Positions 10,637-19,198 of a stretch of 64,000 nucleotides of DNA are shown one piece after another. The position numbers and the translations under genes were made by a program. Location: contig JAUHYK010000018.1 of assembly GCA_030426465.1 (NCBI GenBank), positions 1-64,000 on the forward strand, read 5' to 3'. Each line of letters begins with the position of its first letter. Position 1 is the first letter of the stretch. The stretch is from Alphaproteobacteria bacterium. Lineage in GTDB: Bacteria; Pseudomonadota; Alphaproteobacteria; Caulobacterales; Parvularculaceae. The notes under the pieces were generated by a model. It had not been told where the DNA came from. It did no database searches and saw only the letters and a program-made list of their open reading frames with translations.

Positions 10637-12328
10637 TTAGAAATCCACAGTGATTCCCGCCAGGATGTTGTTCTCGTTATATTCGAGAAGGGCGTTCGGC
10701 GAAAACCGCTCCGTATGCGTCGCTTCAACGAAAATGGAAGCGTTTTCATAGATGCGGTAAGACGCCCCGATCTGTCCGATGACGGTGTTGGTGACGCCAT
10801 TTTGCAAGGCAAGAGAGGCGCAATCGGCAACTGCGTCGAACATCGGATCCATCGTGTCGAGGCCGAAAATCAGCGGATTGGCTTCGCAGGTTGCGGGATC
10901 GAAGTCAGTGTCTGTGCGGCGATAGGAGACAGAGCCATATCCCGTGACGCGGCGCGCCAGGCGGCGGTTCAGGTTAAGCGCGGCGCCATAGGTTTCGATC
11001 TGGCGGTAGCCAAAATTGTCGTCCGAATAAAAACCGTTGAGCGAAACTTCGGTCATGTCGAAATCACCGGTCAACGTCGCATAGGCGCTGTCGGAGACGG
11101 AAACGCCATTGGTCTGGGCGCTGCCGAAATTACGGCCGGAGGAATAAAACGTTGCGGCTTCGATAATGTCGCGCGCCGGGAGCTGTTGTCCCTCACGGAG
11201 GCGATCAGCGAATTCGAGTGTTTCGCGTTGGGTCGTGCTGAATTGCGATGTGACCGACTGCGCGCGGGTGCGGAAGGACCGGCTGGCGCCGGCGAGGAAC
11301 GCAAATCGCTGGGAAATCTGGTAGCGCGCGCTGGCGTCGATGAAGTCATCGCCATAGCGCTCGCCATATTCGAGCCTGATGGACGAGCGTGGACCCGGTT
11401 GCGCTGTAAAGCCCGCGCGCCAGAAGAAACCGGAAAGGTCAGCGTCGTTGAAGAAAATGGCGGCCGCGCCCTGTGTTTCCAATTCGTCGTAACCGACAGC
11501 GCCGGAAAGGGCGAAACGGTCGGTCAGGGAGAATTGCATGTCGGCTGAAAGCGCGCCTTGCTTGTATCCGAAGTCAGGGAAAATGCTGACGCCGTCTTCT
11601 GTTGTGTCGCTTCCATAGGCGGTTAGGCGGAAACGCATCCGGTCAAGCTTGCGGCCGCTGTCATACTGGGCGAGCACTTCATGTGTGATGGAGTCGCTGA
11701 CCGAGTTGCCTGTGAGAAATGAAGAGAGCGATCCGCTCTCGTCAACGAACACCTGCGAAAAGCGATAACGCAGCTCCGTGGTCGATGAATCAGAAAACTC
11801 ATGGAACACATAGGGGCTTGCCGAATAATTATGGACATTGACGCGCTGATTGCGGCCGGCGTTGATGTTGCCCGAAAAACGCGCCTGATCGCCCAGCAAT
11901 TGCCGCGACGTCGCGCCGGATAGATCGAAATAAAGCCAGTTATCGACGCCCGTGAAGGTGCTGGTGGCGCCGATATTCTGGTTCACGACGAAATCGCCCT
12001 GGTTGATCAGATAGGAAAAGTCTAGATCACCAAGTACGATTGCCGTGACACGCTGGGTCGACACAATCGCGCCGCCGGAAAACATGGTTGAAATCGAAAA
12101 TTCATCTTCCTTCAATCCCGACCGCGAGAGGTTGATGTTGTCGGAATAGCCGCCCCGCAATGATGCGCTGGCCGCGTAGCCGAAATAATCAGTCTGCATC
12201 TTCAAAGGCGCGTTCGGCGCGGCGACTTGGGCGAAGGACGCCGTCGCAAAGACCCCGATGCCGGCGCTCGCAAGGAGCGCTGCTTTCGTGCGTGGAGCGG
12301 CGACTGGGTTTTTGGTGTGCTTCCCCAT
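10637..12328 (-). CDS. Outer-membrane beta-barrel protein, XrtA/PEP-CTERM system-associated (TIGR03016-like)
   Basis: 563 aa from the ATG at 12328, which has AAGGA 8 nt upstream. An in-frame GTG 15 nt earlier lacks such a site. The N-terminus is a signal peptide ending near ATASFAQ. The rest is a run of amphipathic beta strands with alternating hydrophobic residues and a terminal aromatic (ITVDF), the pattern of an outer-membrane barrel. Members of this family sit in exosortase EPS loci and are thought to take the place of a polymer-secretion porin, which is inference. It is 4 nt downstream of the tyrosine kinase gene. Confidence 0.85.
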   Translation of the reverse strand: MGKHTKNPVAAPRTKAALLASAGIGVFATASFAQVAAPNAPLKMQTDYFGYAASASLRGGYSDNINLSRSGLKEDEFSISTMFSGGAIVSTQRVTAIVLGDLDFSYLINQGDFVVNQNIGATSTFTGVDNWLYFDLSGATSRQLLGDQARFSGNINAGRNQRVNVHNYSASPYVFHEFSDSSTTELRYRFSQVFVDESGSLSSFLTGNSVSDSITHEVLAQYDSGRKLDRMRFRLTAYGSDTTEDGVSIFPDFGYKQGALSADMQFSLTDRFALSGAVGYDELETQGAAAIFFNDADLSGFFWRAGFTAQPGPRSSIRLEYGERYGDDFIDASARYQISQRFAFLAGASRSFRTRAQSVTSQFSTTQRETLEFADRLREGQQLPARDIIEAATFYSSGRNFGSAQTNGVSVSDSAYATLTGDFDMTEVSLNGFYSDDNFGYRQIETYGAALNLNRRLARRVTGYGSVSYRRTDTDFDPATCEANPLIFGLDTMDPMFDAVADCASLALQNGVTNTVIGQIGASYRIYENASIFVEATHTERFSPNALLEYNENNILAGITVDF

Positions 12329-12332
12329 GAGA

Positions 12333-13265
12333 TTATCCTTCACTTGAGGGTTTGCCGGCGGGCGCGGTCGCGGCCTCGCTGCGGTCGTAATATTCGTAGG
12401 ACCCGTAATGGGCGCCGCCCGCGCCGATCTGGCAGCGGTTCAGCATCAGGCTCACATTCGGATTGATATCGATCAGCTCGTCAACGGCGGCGGCGACGGC
12501 GGCTTCCGGCGTCGAATTCGCCTCCACCACGAAGACGATCTCATCGGCGTATTTGGCGAGCATCACCGCGTCAGTGGCGGCGAGCACAGGCGGCGCATCG
12601 ATAATCACGAGACGTTGCGGATTTGCCGTAGAAAGATCGGTCCACATGTCCTGCGCACTTGATGTCGCAAAAAGATCGGTTGGCCGTTCCGCCCTTGCGC
12701 CTTCCGGCAGGATGGTGAGCGGCGCGCCGTTGAGGCGCCAGCCAAGGCTTTCCACATCGATTTTCGGATCAAGGATGCGGTCATGCAGGCCAGCCGCTTC
12801 CGGCAAGTCCAGGCGCTCACGGATTTTCGGGCGCGACAGATCAGCATCGATCAGGAGCGTTTCAATCTGATCTTCGAGCGCAAGACTGAGTGCGAGATTG
12901 ATCGCGGTGAAAGTTTTGCCTTCGCCCGCCCGGGTCGAGGTCACGAGGATCATGTTGCGCTGTTTGCCCGGTGTGCGAAACGCCTGACGCTCACCGCTAG
13001 AGCGCAGATAGCCGATGCGGCGCAACAGACGGCGCTTTACCGCGCGCATTTCAAGCGCAAGCTGACTGGAGCGCTCTTGCGGGTTGTAAAACCCGTGATG
13101 GGACAGCGCGTCAAAGTCGAGATCGATCTTCTCAGGCTCGCCCGCCGGGCGCGTTTCCGTCATCTCGCCGGCGTCGCGCTTTTTCTTGTCTTTCTTGTTC
13201 TTTTTATCCTTCTTGGCGAAGGCGGCTTTCAGGACATTGGCGCCGGCTTTTTCAACTACGCTCAT
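12333..13265 (-). CDS. XrtA-associated tyrosine autokinase (BY-kinase, TIGR03018-like)
   Basis: 310 aa cytoplasmic P-loop kinase. A Lys/Asp-rich N-terminal stretch (residues 12-35) precedes the kinase domain. Walker A is TSTRAGEGKT at 109-118, Walker A' is LLIDADLSRP, and Walker B-like VIIDAPP follows. The C-terminus has a tyrosine cluster (GAHYGSYEYYDRSE), the usual autophosphorylation site of bacterial tyrosine kinases. It partners the chain-length protein encoded just upstream (4-nt overlap) and should regulate polymer length and export by cycles of oligomerisation and dephosphorylation. No cognate phosphatase gene is visible in the window. Confidence 0.92.
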   Translation of the reverse strand: MSVVEKAGANVLKAAFAKKDKKNKKDKKKRDAGEMTETRPAGEPEKIDLDFDALSHHGFYNPQERSSQLALEMRAVKRRLLRRIGYLRSSGERQAFRTPGKQRNMILVTSTRAGEGKTFTAINLALSLALEDQIETLLIDADLSRPKIRERLDLPEAAGLHDRILDPKIDVESLGWRLNGAPLTILPEGARAERPTDLFATSSAQDMWTDLSTANPQRLVIIDAPPVLAATDAVMLAKYADEIVFVVEANSTPEAAVAAAVDELIDINPNVSLMLNRCQIGAGGAHYGSYEYYDRSEAATAPAGKPSSEG

Positions 13266-14803
13266 AATGACGCCTCCATCGATTGAGAGAAGGCGGACGC
13301 TGTTTTTTCAAGCGCCGGGTCCGTAGAGGGAAGGCGGAAGACCGTCAGATAAGCATAAATCCCCGCAACCGCGACAAAGCTGACGCACGCCATGGCGAGG
13401 CGCATACGGTCGCGCTTGCGCGCTTCGAAAATTTCATCCGACGGAGTCTCGCTGATCGCGCCGAGCACCGGCAGGCCGAAAGCGGTCTGCAGTTCGCTTG
13501 CCTGCGTATAGCTTTTGTCGAGCAAGGCGAGGCCAAGCGCTGCGGCGGCGCCGGCGCCCAAGGCGGCGACGCACACGCCCAAAATGAATAGAAGGCGCGG
13601 CGGGTCGTTCGGCGCCAGCGCTTCGGCGGGCCATTCGAACACCTGATATTCAACGCCCCGGCCGGCTGCGCCGAGGTTGCGCGTCAGCGCCAGGCGGTCG
13701 CGCCGCGACAGCAATTCCTCATAGGTCTTTTGCGTCTGTTCATATTCGCGGACGATCTGGCGCAGCTCCGCTTCGACGGCAGGGGCTTGTCCTGCTGCAA
13801 AATCGAGGGAGTCGAGTTCTTCCTTGAGTTTGATTTCGCGGGCTTCGAGAGTTGCTACCGAATCCTGCGCGACGCGAAGTTCTGACTGCAGCCGGATGAA
13901 TTCGGGGTTCGCCGACAGCGTCGCGTTTTCTTTTTCGAGCTCTTCAATGCGCGCGAGAACCCCGCGAATGTCGGGATGGTTTTCTTCATATTGACTGCGC
14001 AGCGCGGAGAGTTCGACCTTGAGCCGGTCAAGCTCGCCGCCGGACGCGCGCCGCGGCGTCGCCGAAATGAGGTTCTGCAATGTCAGGACGCGGCCTTTTG
14101 TGCGTTCGATCTCGTCGCCGACCCGGACAAGTTCATTTTCTTTCAGTTCGCGCTGGCGCGTTTCACCTTGAAGCGAAGTCAGTTCAGCGGCGTGTTCGGC
14201 GCGGAAGGCGGCGACGGCGCGCTCATTGGCGACTAGTTTTTCTTCATACTCTTCGACTTGCAAATCGAGCCGGCGGCGCGCCGCCTCACTCTCGGTCAGG
14301 CTGGCGCCGAGATCCTGTTCGATCAGCATGTTGAGGACGGCGTCCACCACAGCGCGGGCGATCTTCGGATCGGAGTTTTTATAGGAGATGATGAAATACA
14401 TCTCCCGCGGACTTTCGATCTGGATCTGTCCGGCCACCCAGTCGACCATGCCTTGCATCTTGGCGCGGCGCTCAAGCGGCGTGCGGGCTTCGATCGTTTT
14501 GTCGAGGCCGGAGCGGAGGATGATTTCCTCCACATTCGGCCGCGTCAAAAGCTGAAGGCGCATGACTTCAACGCGCCTTGAATAGTCAGGGCGCGCCGTA
14601 AAGCCGTTCAGCACGGGTTCGAGGATCGTTTCCGTTTGCACAAACACCTGCGCGCGAGACTCATACTTGTCGGGTATGAGCCACACAGCGAACCAGCCTG
14701 CGAGCGCCGCCGCCCAAGCGACGGCGAGCACAAGCCAGCGTCTGCGCCAGAGCCCGTTAAGGCTGCGCAGGACAGGTTGCGGCAAATCGGAGAACTTAAA
14801 CAC
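13262..14803 (-). CDS. Polysaccharide chain-length determinant, Wzz-type (TIGR03007-like)
   Basis: 513 aa from the GTG at 14803, which has GGGGAAAA 6-7 nt upstream. An in-frame TTG at 14818 would add five residues. Transmembrane helix 1 (about residues 24-44) follows the basic LWRRRW, then a periplasmic Wzz domain, a long coiled coil (about 165-370) and a second membrane helix near 400-425. A third hydrophobic helix lies near the C-terminus (FVAVAGIYAYLTVF). It works with the tyrosine kinase, whose gene overlaps its stop by 4 nt, to set exopolysaccharide chain length and to couple synthesis to export. Confidence 0.9.
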   Translation of the reverse strand: MFKFSDLPQPVLRSLNGLWRRRWLVLAVAWAAALAGWFAVWLIPDKYESRAQVFVQTETILEPVLNGFTARPDYSRRVEVMRLQLLTRPNVEEIILRSGLDKTIEARTPLERRAKMQGMVDWVAGQIQIESPREMYFIISYKNSDPKIARAVVDAVLNMLIEQDLGASLTESEAARRRLDLQVEEYEEKLVANERAVAAFRAEHAAELTSLQGETRQRELKENELVRVGDEIERTKGRVLTLQNLISATPRRASGGELDRLKVELSALRSQYEENHPDIRGVLARIEELEKENATLSANPEFIRLQSELRVAQDSVATLEAREIKLKEELDSLDFAAGQAPAVEAELRQIVREYEQTQKTYEELLSRRDRLALTRNLGAAGRGVEYQVFEWPAEALAPNDPPRLLFILGVCVAALGAGAAAALGLALLDKSYTQASELQTAFGLPVLGAISETPSDEIFEARKRDRMRLAMACVSFVAVAGIYAYLTVFRLPSTDPALEKTASAFSQSMEASL

Positions 14804-14836
14804 TACAGTTTTCCCCAAACCCCATGAGCGCGCCGA

Positions 14837-15481
14837 TTAAAGCACGCTTTCCGGGATCAAAATGACGTCGCCAGGCAGGACCGGAACGTTCGCTGAAATA
14901 TTGCCCTTGCGCAGAAGATCATCGAGGCGCAGGCGATAGGACTGACGGTCTTCGCCTTGGCCGCGGATAAGCACAGCGCGGTTGCCGGCGGCGAATTCGG
15001 TGAGACCGCCCACGGCGACCATCACGTCAAGCACGGTCATGCCCGCCTGATAGGCGAGGGCGACCGGCTGTTGCGCTTCCCCGAGGACGCGAACCTGCTG
15101 GTCATAAGTCGATGAGAAATCGCTGACGATTACGGTGACTTCCGGCGTGCGCACATATTCGCGCAAGACGCCCTCAAGGTCGTTGGAGAGTTTCGATGGC
15201 GTCTTGCCGGCGGCGACCATGTCTTCGACCAGCGGCGTCGAAATCCGGCCGTCAGGGCGAACGGTGACCTTGGTCGAAAGCTCTGGCGCACGCCAGACGA
15301 AAATCTCGAGCTGGTCGAGCGGGCCGATCAGATAGTCCGGCGCGGCGGCGGCGGCGTCCGACGCATTCGCCGGAGCGGCTGCAAGCTTTTCCCCGCCAAG
15401 GCCGACGGCGCTGCAGGCGGAAAGGATCAAGGCCGCGCCGATCGCGGCCAGGATGCGGAAATTGTCGAGAATTTTCATCAT
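14837..15481 (-). CDS. Polysaccharide export outer-membrane lipoprotein (Wza-like, TIGR03027-like)
   Basis: 214 aa from the ATG at 15481, chosen because GAGG lies 8 nt upstream; the open frame continues to 15514. The N-terminus is a lipoprotein signal peptide with lipobox LSAC. The mature part has the Poly_export domain (YLIGPLDQLEIFVWRAPELS) followed by one SLBB-like region. It is short compared with Wza (about 380 aa), as is usual for exosortase-linked export proteins. It should form the periplasmic/outer-membrane part of the export channel with the chain-length protein. The next gene starts 34 nt downstream. Confidence 0.9.
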   Translation of the reverse strand: MMKILDNFRILAAIGAALILSACSAVGLGGEKLAAAPANASDAAAAAPDYLIGPLDQLEIFVWRAPELSTKVTVRPDGRISTPLVEDMVAAGKTPSKLSNDLEGVLREYVRTPEVTVIVSDFSSTYDQQVRVLGEAQQPVALAYQAGMTVLDVMVAVGGLTEFAAGNRAVLIRGQGEDRQSYRLRLDDLLRKGNISANVPVLPGDVILIPESVL

Positions 15482-15652
15482 GTTCATCACCTCAAAGGCG
15501 CCAATGCGCATCACGCCGGCGCGAAAGCCTCAAAAATCGCACGTCAGTTTAAAGGCAACGCAAAATCTTTGCCATGCCTCCCCCTTCCGCTGCGTCATGC
15601 AAAACCATGGAATCCTTGGATCCTGGCGGTTTCGCAGCACGCCTCTCATTCC

Positions 15653-15671
15653 CTGATTCCGCAAGAATCAG
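15653..15671. repeat. Perfect 7-bp hairpin between sugar transferase and export genes
   Basis: CTGATTC, 5-nt loop CGCAA, GAATCAG. It lies 16 nt past the stop of the sugar transferase in the 205-nt gap before the export gene. No T-run follows on the minus strand, so it is at most a weak terminator or an mRNA-stabilising or processing structure. Confidence 0.5.
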
Positions 15672-15686
15672 TAACCATAATGGGTC

Positions 15687-16508
15687 TTATCGGCTGCCGA
15701 GCCCAAATAGGGCGACCCGGACCGTCATCAGGACAATCAGAAGGTCCAAAAGCGCGGAGGAATGCCGGATATAATAAAGATCGTAGCGCAGTTTGGTGCG
15801 TGCGCCCTGAACTGAGGCGGCGTATTCATACTTAACCTGGGCCCAGCCGGTGATTCCCGGTTTGACCATGTGGCGGCAATGATAGAGCGGGATTTCCCGC
15901 TCCAGCTCGCGGACGAATTCGGGCCTTTCCGGGCGCGGACCGACAAAGCTCATTTCACCGCGCAGGACGTTGATCGCCTGTGGGATCTCGTCAATTCGGA
16001 ACCGGCGGATGATCGATCCCACTGGCGTGATGCGCTTGTCTTTCACGGCCGCGTATTGCGGACCGTTGGTTTCCGCATTCACGATCATGGAGCGAAATTT
16101 GAAAACCTCGAATTCCTTGCCGCGAAAGCCGACACGGCGCTGGCGATAAAGAATGGGGCCGTGGCTGTCGAGCTTGATTGCGATGGCGGTCACCGCAAGG
16201 AGCGGCGCCAGAAACGCCAGCAAACAAAGGCTTAAAATGATGTCCAATCCGCGCTTGACGGCGGCTGAGAAAGGTTTGCGGCCCCGCTCTGCGGCGTCTG
16301 CAATCTCTCCCAATTGCGTGGTTTCAAGATTTACCCCGTCGCCGGACGGGATCGGATTTTCGGAATGCTCCTCGCGATTGTCCGCTGCGGACTCGCGAAA
16401 TAATGAGGTTCGATAACGTTCGCGGCGATTCGCCGGTCCCAGCGCCTTATTGGTCGCTACGGCGCTGGCCACGGCTGCGGCCAACGCAAATGCGAATTGA
16501 ACGTACAT
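15687..16508 (-). CDS. Initiating sugar-phosphate transferase of the EPS cluster (short form)
   Basis: 273 aa. Residues 84-273 are the bacterial sugar transferase (WcaJ/PglC-type) domain: KRGLDIILSLCLLAF membrane helix, then GPILYRQRRVGFRGKEFEVFKFRSM, RFRIDEIPQAINVL, MSFVGPRPERPEFV, and GITGWAQVKYEY. It transfers a sugar-1-phosphate to undecaprenyl phosphate to start repeat-unit synthesis. Typical XrtA-cluster homologues are about 450-470 aa with several N-terminal helices and a CoA-binding-like fold. Here only one short hydrophobic segment (residues 3-18) and a polar linker (20-80) precede the catalytic domain. The ATG at 16508 has GGGGG just upstream. It heads the operon. Confidence 0.9.
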   Translation of the reverse strand: MYVQFAFALAAAVASAVATNKALGPANRRERYRTSLFRESAADNREEHSENPIPSGDGVNLETTQLGEIADAAERGRKPFSAAVKRGLDIILSLCLLAFLAPLLAVTAIAIKLDSHGPILYRQRRVGFRGKEFEVFKFRSMIVNAETNGPQYAAVKDKRITPVGSIIRRFRIDEIPQAINVLRGEMSFVGPRPERPEFVRELEREIPLYHCRHMVKPGITGWAQVKYEYAASVQGARTKLRYDLYYIRHSSALLDLLIVLMTVRVALFGLGSR

Positions 16509-16525
16509 CCCCCGGCCTCATTTTG

Positions 16526-16541
16526 CGGAGGCGCGCCTCCG
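16526..16541. repeat. 16-bp perfect palindrome in the leader of the EPS operon
   Basis: CGGAGGCGCGCCTCCG, self-complementary throughout, 18 bp upstream of the sugar transferase ATG. It could be an operator half-site pair or a leader hairpin. No regulator can be named from sequence. Confidence 0.5.
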
Positions 16542-16640
16542 ACAGTCCCGATGTCCCGAATTTCGACAGTCGACACACTTTCCGCATAATGCATGCCTAA
16601 CGAAAAGTTAAGAAATTTATTGTGACAAAATTAGAAAGGA

Positions 16641-16665
16641 GCGCAGTTTCGTGCAGAAGCTGCGC
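16641..16665 (+). repeat. 10-bp hairpin (one G-T wobble) in the EPS divergent region
   Basis: GCGCAGTTTC, loop GTGCA, GAAGCTGCGC, followed on the plus strand by CTTTC. A stable RNA stem if transcribed, but the T-run is too short for a confident terminator. Confidence 0.45.
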
Positions 16666-16971
16666 CTTTCATGGCCCTTAGAGGCTCAGAAAAGAGAAGA
16701 TGGCGACCCAAATTCCACCGGAACTTGCAAACCAGACCGCCATGCAAGCAAGAACGGGGAGGCGCTCCCGGGGAGCGGAGTCCGTGCGTTCCAAATTGGC
16801 GTGTGCTGCGAGAGACATCTGTATCAATCCGGGTCAGGGGGCTGGTCAGGTTAACCGGATAGAGAACAAAGAAATGTTAATGAGGGTTCACTTTAAACTT
16901 GCCTCCCGGATCGCCGGGCGGGCGACCGGTCCTTCGCTTCCCAGTCCAGTGCGCTGAACGGCGCGAGGTTC

Positions 16972-19137
16972 ATGCGCATCCTTTTGTTCTCTACGCTTTA
17001 TCCAAACGCCGCGCGTCCGGCGCATGGCGTTTTTGTGGAGAACCGTCTCGCCGCATACTGTCAAAAGTATGAAGCGGACATAAAAGTCATCGCCCCGGTT
17101 CCGTGGTTTCCATTCACCCATCCGGCGTTCGGTGAATATGCAGATTTTGCGCGCGCGCCACAGCGTGAAACGCGCAACGGCTTTGATGTCTTTCATCCGC
17201 GTTATTTCATCCCGCCAAAAGTCGCCATGGGAGTGGCGCCGGCTTCATTGACGCGATGCCTGCGCAAGGCGGCGCTGGAGCTGATCGAGACCGGCTGGGA
17301 TTTTGATTTCATCGACGCCCATTATTTCTATCCTGACGCCGCCGCCGCCGCTCAAATTGCGCGAGAACTCGGAAAGCCTTTTGTCGTAACGGCGCGCGGC
17401 ACCGATGTCACCTTGCTGCCGTCTTTTGCAAGGCCGCGCCGGATTATTCAGGACACGGCGCAACGCGCCGATGCGATCATTACGGTGGCGGGGTCTTTAA
17501 AGCAGGAGCTTGTCCGGCTCGGCGCAACGGAACAAAAGATCACCGTCCTGCGTAATGGCGTCGATCTGAAAAAATTCGCTCCTGCAGATCGCGAGCAAGA
17601 AAGGCGTGTGCTCGGGGTGGACGGGCTTGTGCTCGCAAGCGTTGGCCACCTGATTGGGCGTAAAGGGCACGATCTGGTTATTGACGCGCTGAAATTTCTG
17701 CCAGGCGCAACCTTGCTGATCGCCGGATCGGGACCGATGCGGGCCTCTCTCGAAAGCCAGGCTGCGGCGGCGGGCGTTACAGACCGGGTGCGGTTTCTGG
17801 GCGAGGTCGGGCATCACGAATTGCGCGGCGTTTACTCGGCGGCGGATGTTTTGGTGCTGGCATCGTCGCGTGAAGGCTGGCCCAATGTTCTGCTCGAAGC
17901 CATGGCGTGCGGCGCCCCCTGTGTCGCGACGGATGTCGGCGGTGTGCGCGAAGTGATCGCCGCGCCAGAGGCGGGCCGGCTCGTCACGGAGCACACTCCG
18001 CAAGGCATTGCATCCGAAGTGAAGGCGCTGCTGGCGTCGCCGCCTGGCCGAAAGAAAACGCGGACCTATGCCGAGCAGCGCTCCTGGGACGAAACTGCGG
18101 ACGGCATGCATAAGATTTTTGAAGAACTCTCCGGCAAGGCCGCCGCGGGACAGGCACTCAAGACGGCGCCTCTGGAGATCAGCTACGAGCCATACCGGCC
18201 CCGGTTGATCGTTACGGTAGACACGGAAGAAGCGTTCGACTGGTCGCGTTTTGACGATGACAGATGGCGTGTGTGCGACCCTTCCGGCATCGAGCGGTTT
18301 CAGGCGCTTTGCGAAGAGATGAATATCAGCCCGCTTTATTTCCTCACCTTGCCGATTATCGAAGACAAAAGTGCGGCGAAATTCTTCAGGGCATTGTATG
18401 AGCGCGAACTTGCCTCTTTTGGCCTTCACCTGCATCAATGGGCGACGCCGCCCGGCGACTATTGGGGCGAGTTCTATTCCTTTCAGAAAAACCTTCCCCG
18501 CGATGTGCAACAGAGAAAACTCAAAACCCTTGCACAAGCCTTTGAAACTCTATTCGGTGAACAGGCTGTTTCCCATCGCGCCGGACGCTATGGCATTTCG
18601 AAGGGGTGTTACGAGTTGCTTGCGGAAATAGGGGTGAAACTGGATTTTAGCCCCAGCGCTGGATTTGACTTTTCAAGTCGCGGCGGACCGGATTTTTCAT
18701 CCATGTCCAATCGTCCCTTCACGGCAAGCGTCCGTGACTGGCGCATCGATGTGACGCCGGTTTGCGGCGCCCGCGCAATTGCCCGCACGCGCAGCTTTTT
18801 ATCTCAAGAGAATGCAGAGCCCGGTTTTCAAAACTATAAGAAAGAACAATCTCCGGACATGTCCCGCGCGATGCGTCTTTCGCCGGAGGGAACGAGTTTG
18901 CTGGAGCTTCAGGCGCTCACACGCCGTCTCGTTCAGGACAGAACGCCTGTTCTCACCTTCACGCTTCATTCAACTTCCTTAACGCCTGGCGCCAATGTTT
19001 ACGCGCCCGACGCCGAGCATGTTGAGCAGATGCTGCAGACAAGCGCCGCCTATCTTCGCTGGTTCAGGGAAACAGTCGGCGGCGACTTTGTCTCGCTTGA
19101 AGAGCTCGGCGATCTTTATGCGGCGGCGCGGTCTTAA
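16972..19137 (+). CDS. Fusion protein: GT4 glycosyltransferase plus polysaccharide deacetylase-like domain
   Basis: 721 aa, two enzymes in one chain. Residues 1-395 are a GT4 glycosyltransferase: MRILLFSTLYPNAARPAHGVF at the start, VVTARGTDVTLLP, VLRNGVDLKKF, and the donor site SSREGWPNVLLEAMACGAPCV with the E-x7-E pattern. Residues about 400-721 resemble a WalW-type NodB deacetylase: TVDTEEAFDW near 414, GLHLHQW near 485 and SHRAGRYGISKG near 535, so putative metal and catalytic residues remain. No signal peptide or membrane segment, so both domains should act in the cytosol on nascent polysaccharide. It is divergent from the EPS operon and starts 463 bp away. Each domain call is good; the joint substrate is unknown. 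Confidence 0.88.
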   Translation: MRILLFSTLYPNAARPAHGVFVENRLAAYCQKYEADIKVIAPVPWFPFTHPAFGEYADFARAPQRETRNGFDVFHPRYFIPPKVAMGVAPASLTRCLRKAALELIETGWDFDFIDAHYFYPDAAAAAQIARELGKPFVVTARGTDVTLLPSFARPRRIIQDTAQRADAIITVAGSLKQELVRLGATEQKITVLRNGVDLKKFAPADREQERRVLGVDGLVLASVGHLIGRKGHDLVIDALKFLPGATLLIAGSGPMRASLESQAAAAGVTDRVRFLGEVGHHELRGVYSAADVLVLASSREGWPNVLLEAMACGAPCVATDVGGVREVIAAPEAGRLVTEHTPQGIASEVKALLASPPGRKKTRTYAEQRSWDETADGMHKIFEELSGKAAAGQALKTAPLEISYEPYRPRLIVTVDTEEAFDWSRFDDDRWRVCDPSGIERFQALCEEMNISPLYFLTLPIIEDKSAAKFFRALYERELASFGLHLHQWATPPGDYWGEFYSFQKNLPRDVQQRKLKTLAQAFETLFGEQAVSHRAGRYGISKGCYELLAEIGVKLDFSPSAGFDFSSRGGPDFSSMSNRPFTASVRDWRIDVTPVCGARAIARTRSFLSQENAEPGFQNYKKEQSPDMSRAMRLSPEGTSLLELQALTRRLVQDRTPVLTFTLHSTSLTPGANVYAPDAEHVEQMLQTSAAYLRWFRETVGGDFVSLEELGDLYAAARS

Positions 19138-19198
19138 CACCGCATTAATCATGAAGCCGGTATTTTAACATCCTGCGCAAAGCCGCGAGGGACTGAAC

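Larger units (their letters stand above)
16509..16971. other. 463-bp divergent intergenic region between EPS operon and GT-deacetylase fusion gene
   Basis: No convincing gene. It should contain promoters for both the minus-strand EPS operon and the plus-strand fusion gene; an AT-rich block at 16583-16637 is the likeliest place. Seen structures: a 16-bp perfect palindrome at 16526-16541, a 10-bp hairpin with one wobble at 16641-16665 and a 6-bp hairpin at 16763-16777. An 85-codon plus-strand ORF (16700-16957) has a weak start and no recognisable content and was not called. Confidence 0.6.

Noticed and set aside
16700-16957. 85-codon ORF in the EPS divergent region
   Set aside because: Weak start, no ribosome site of note, no recognisable content.
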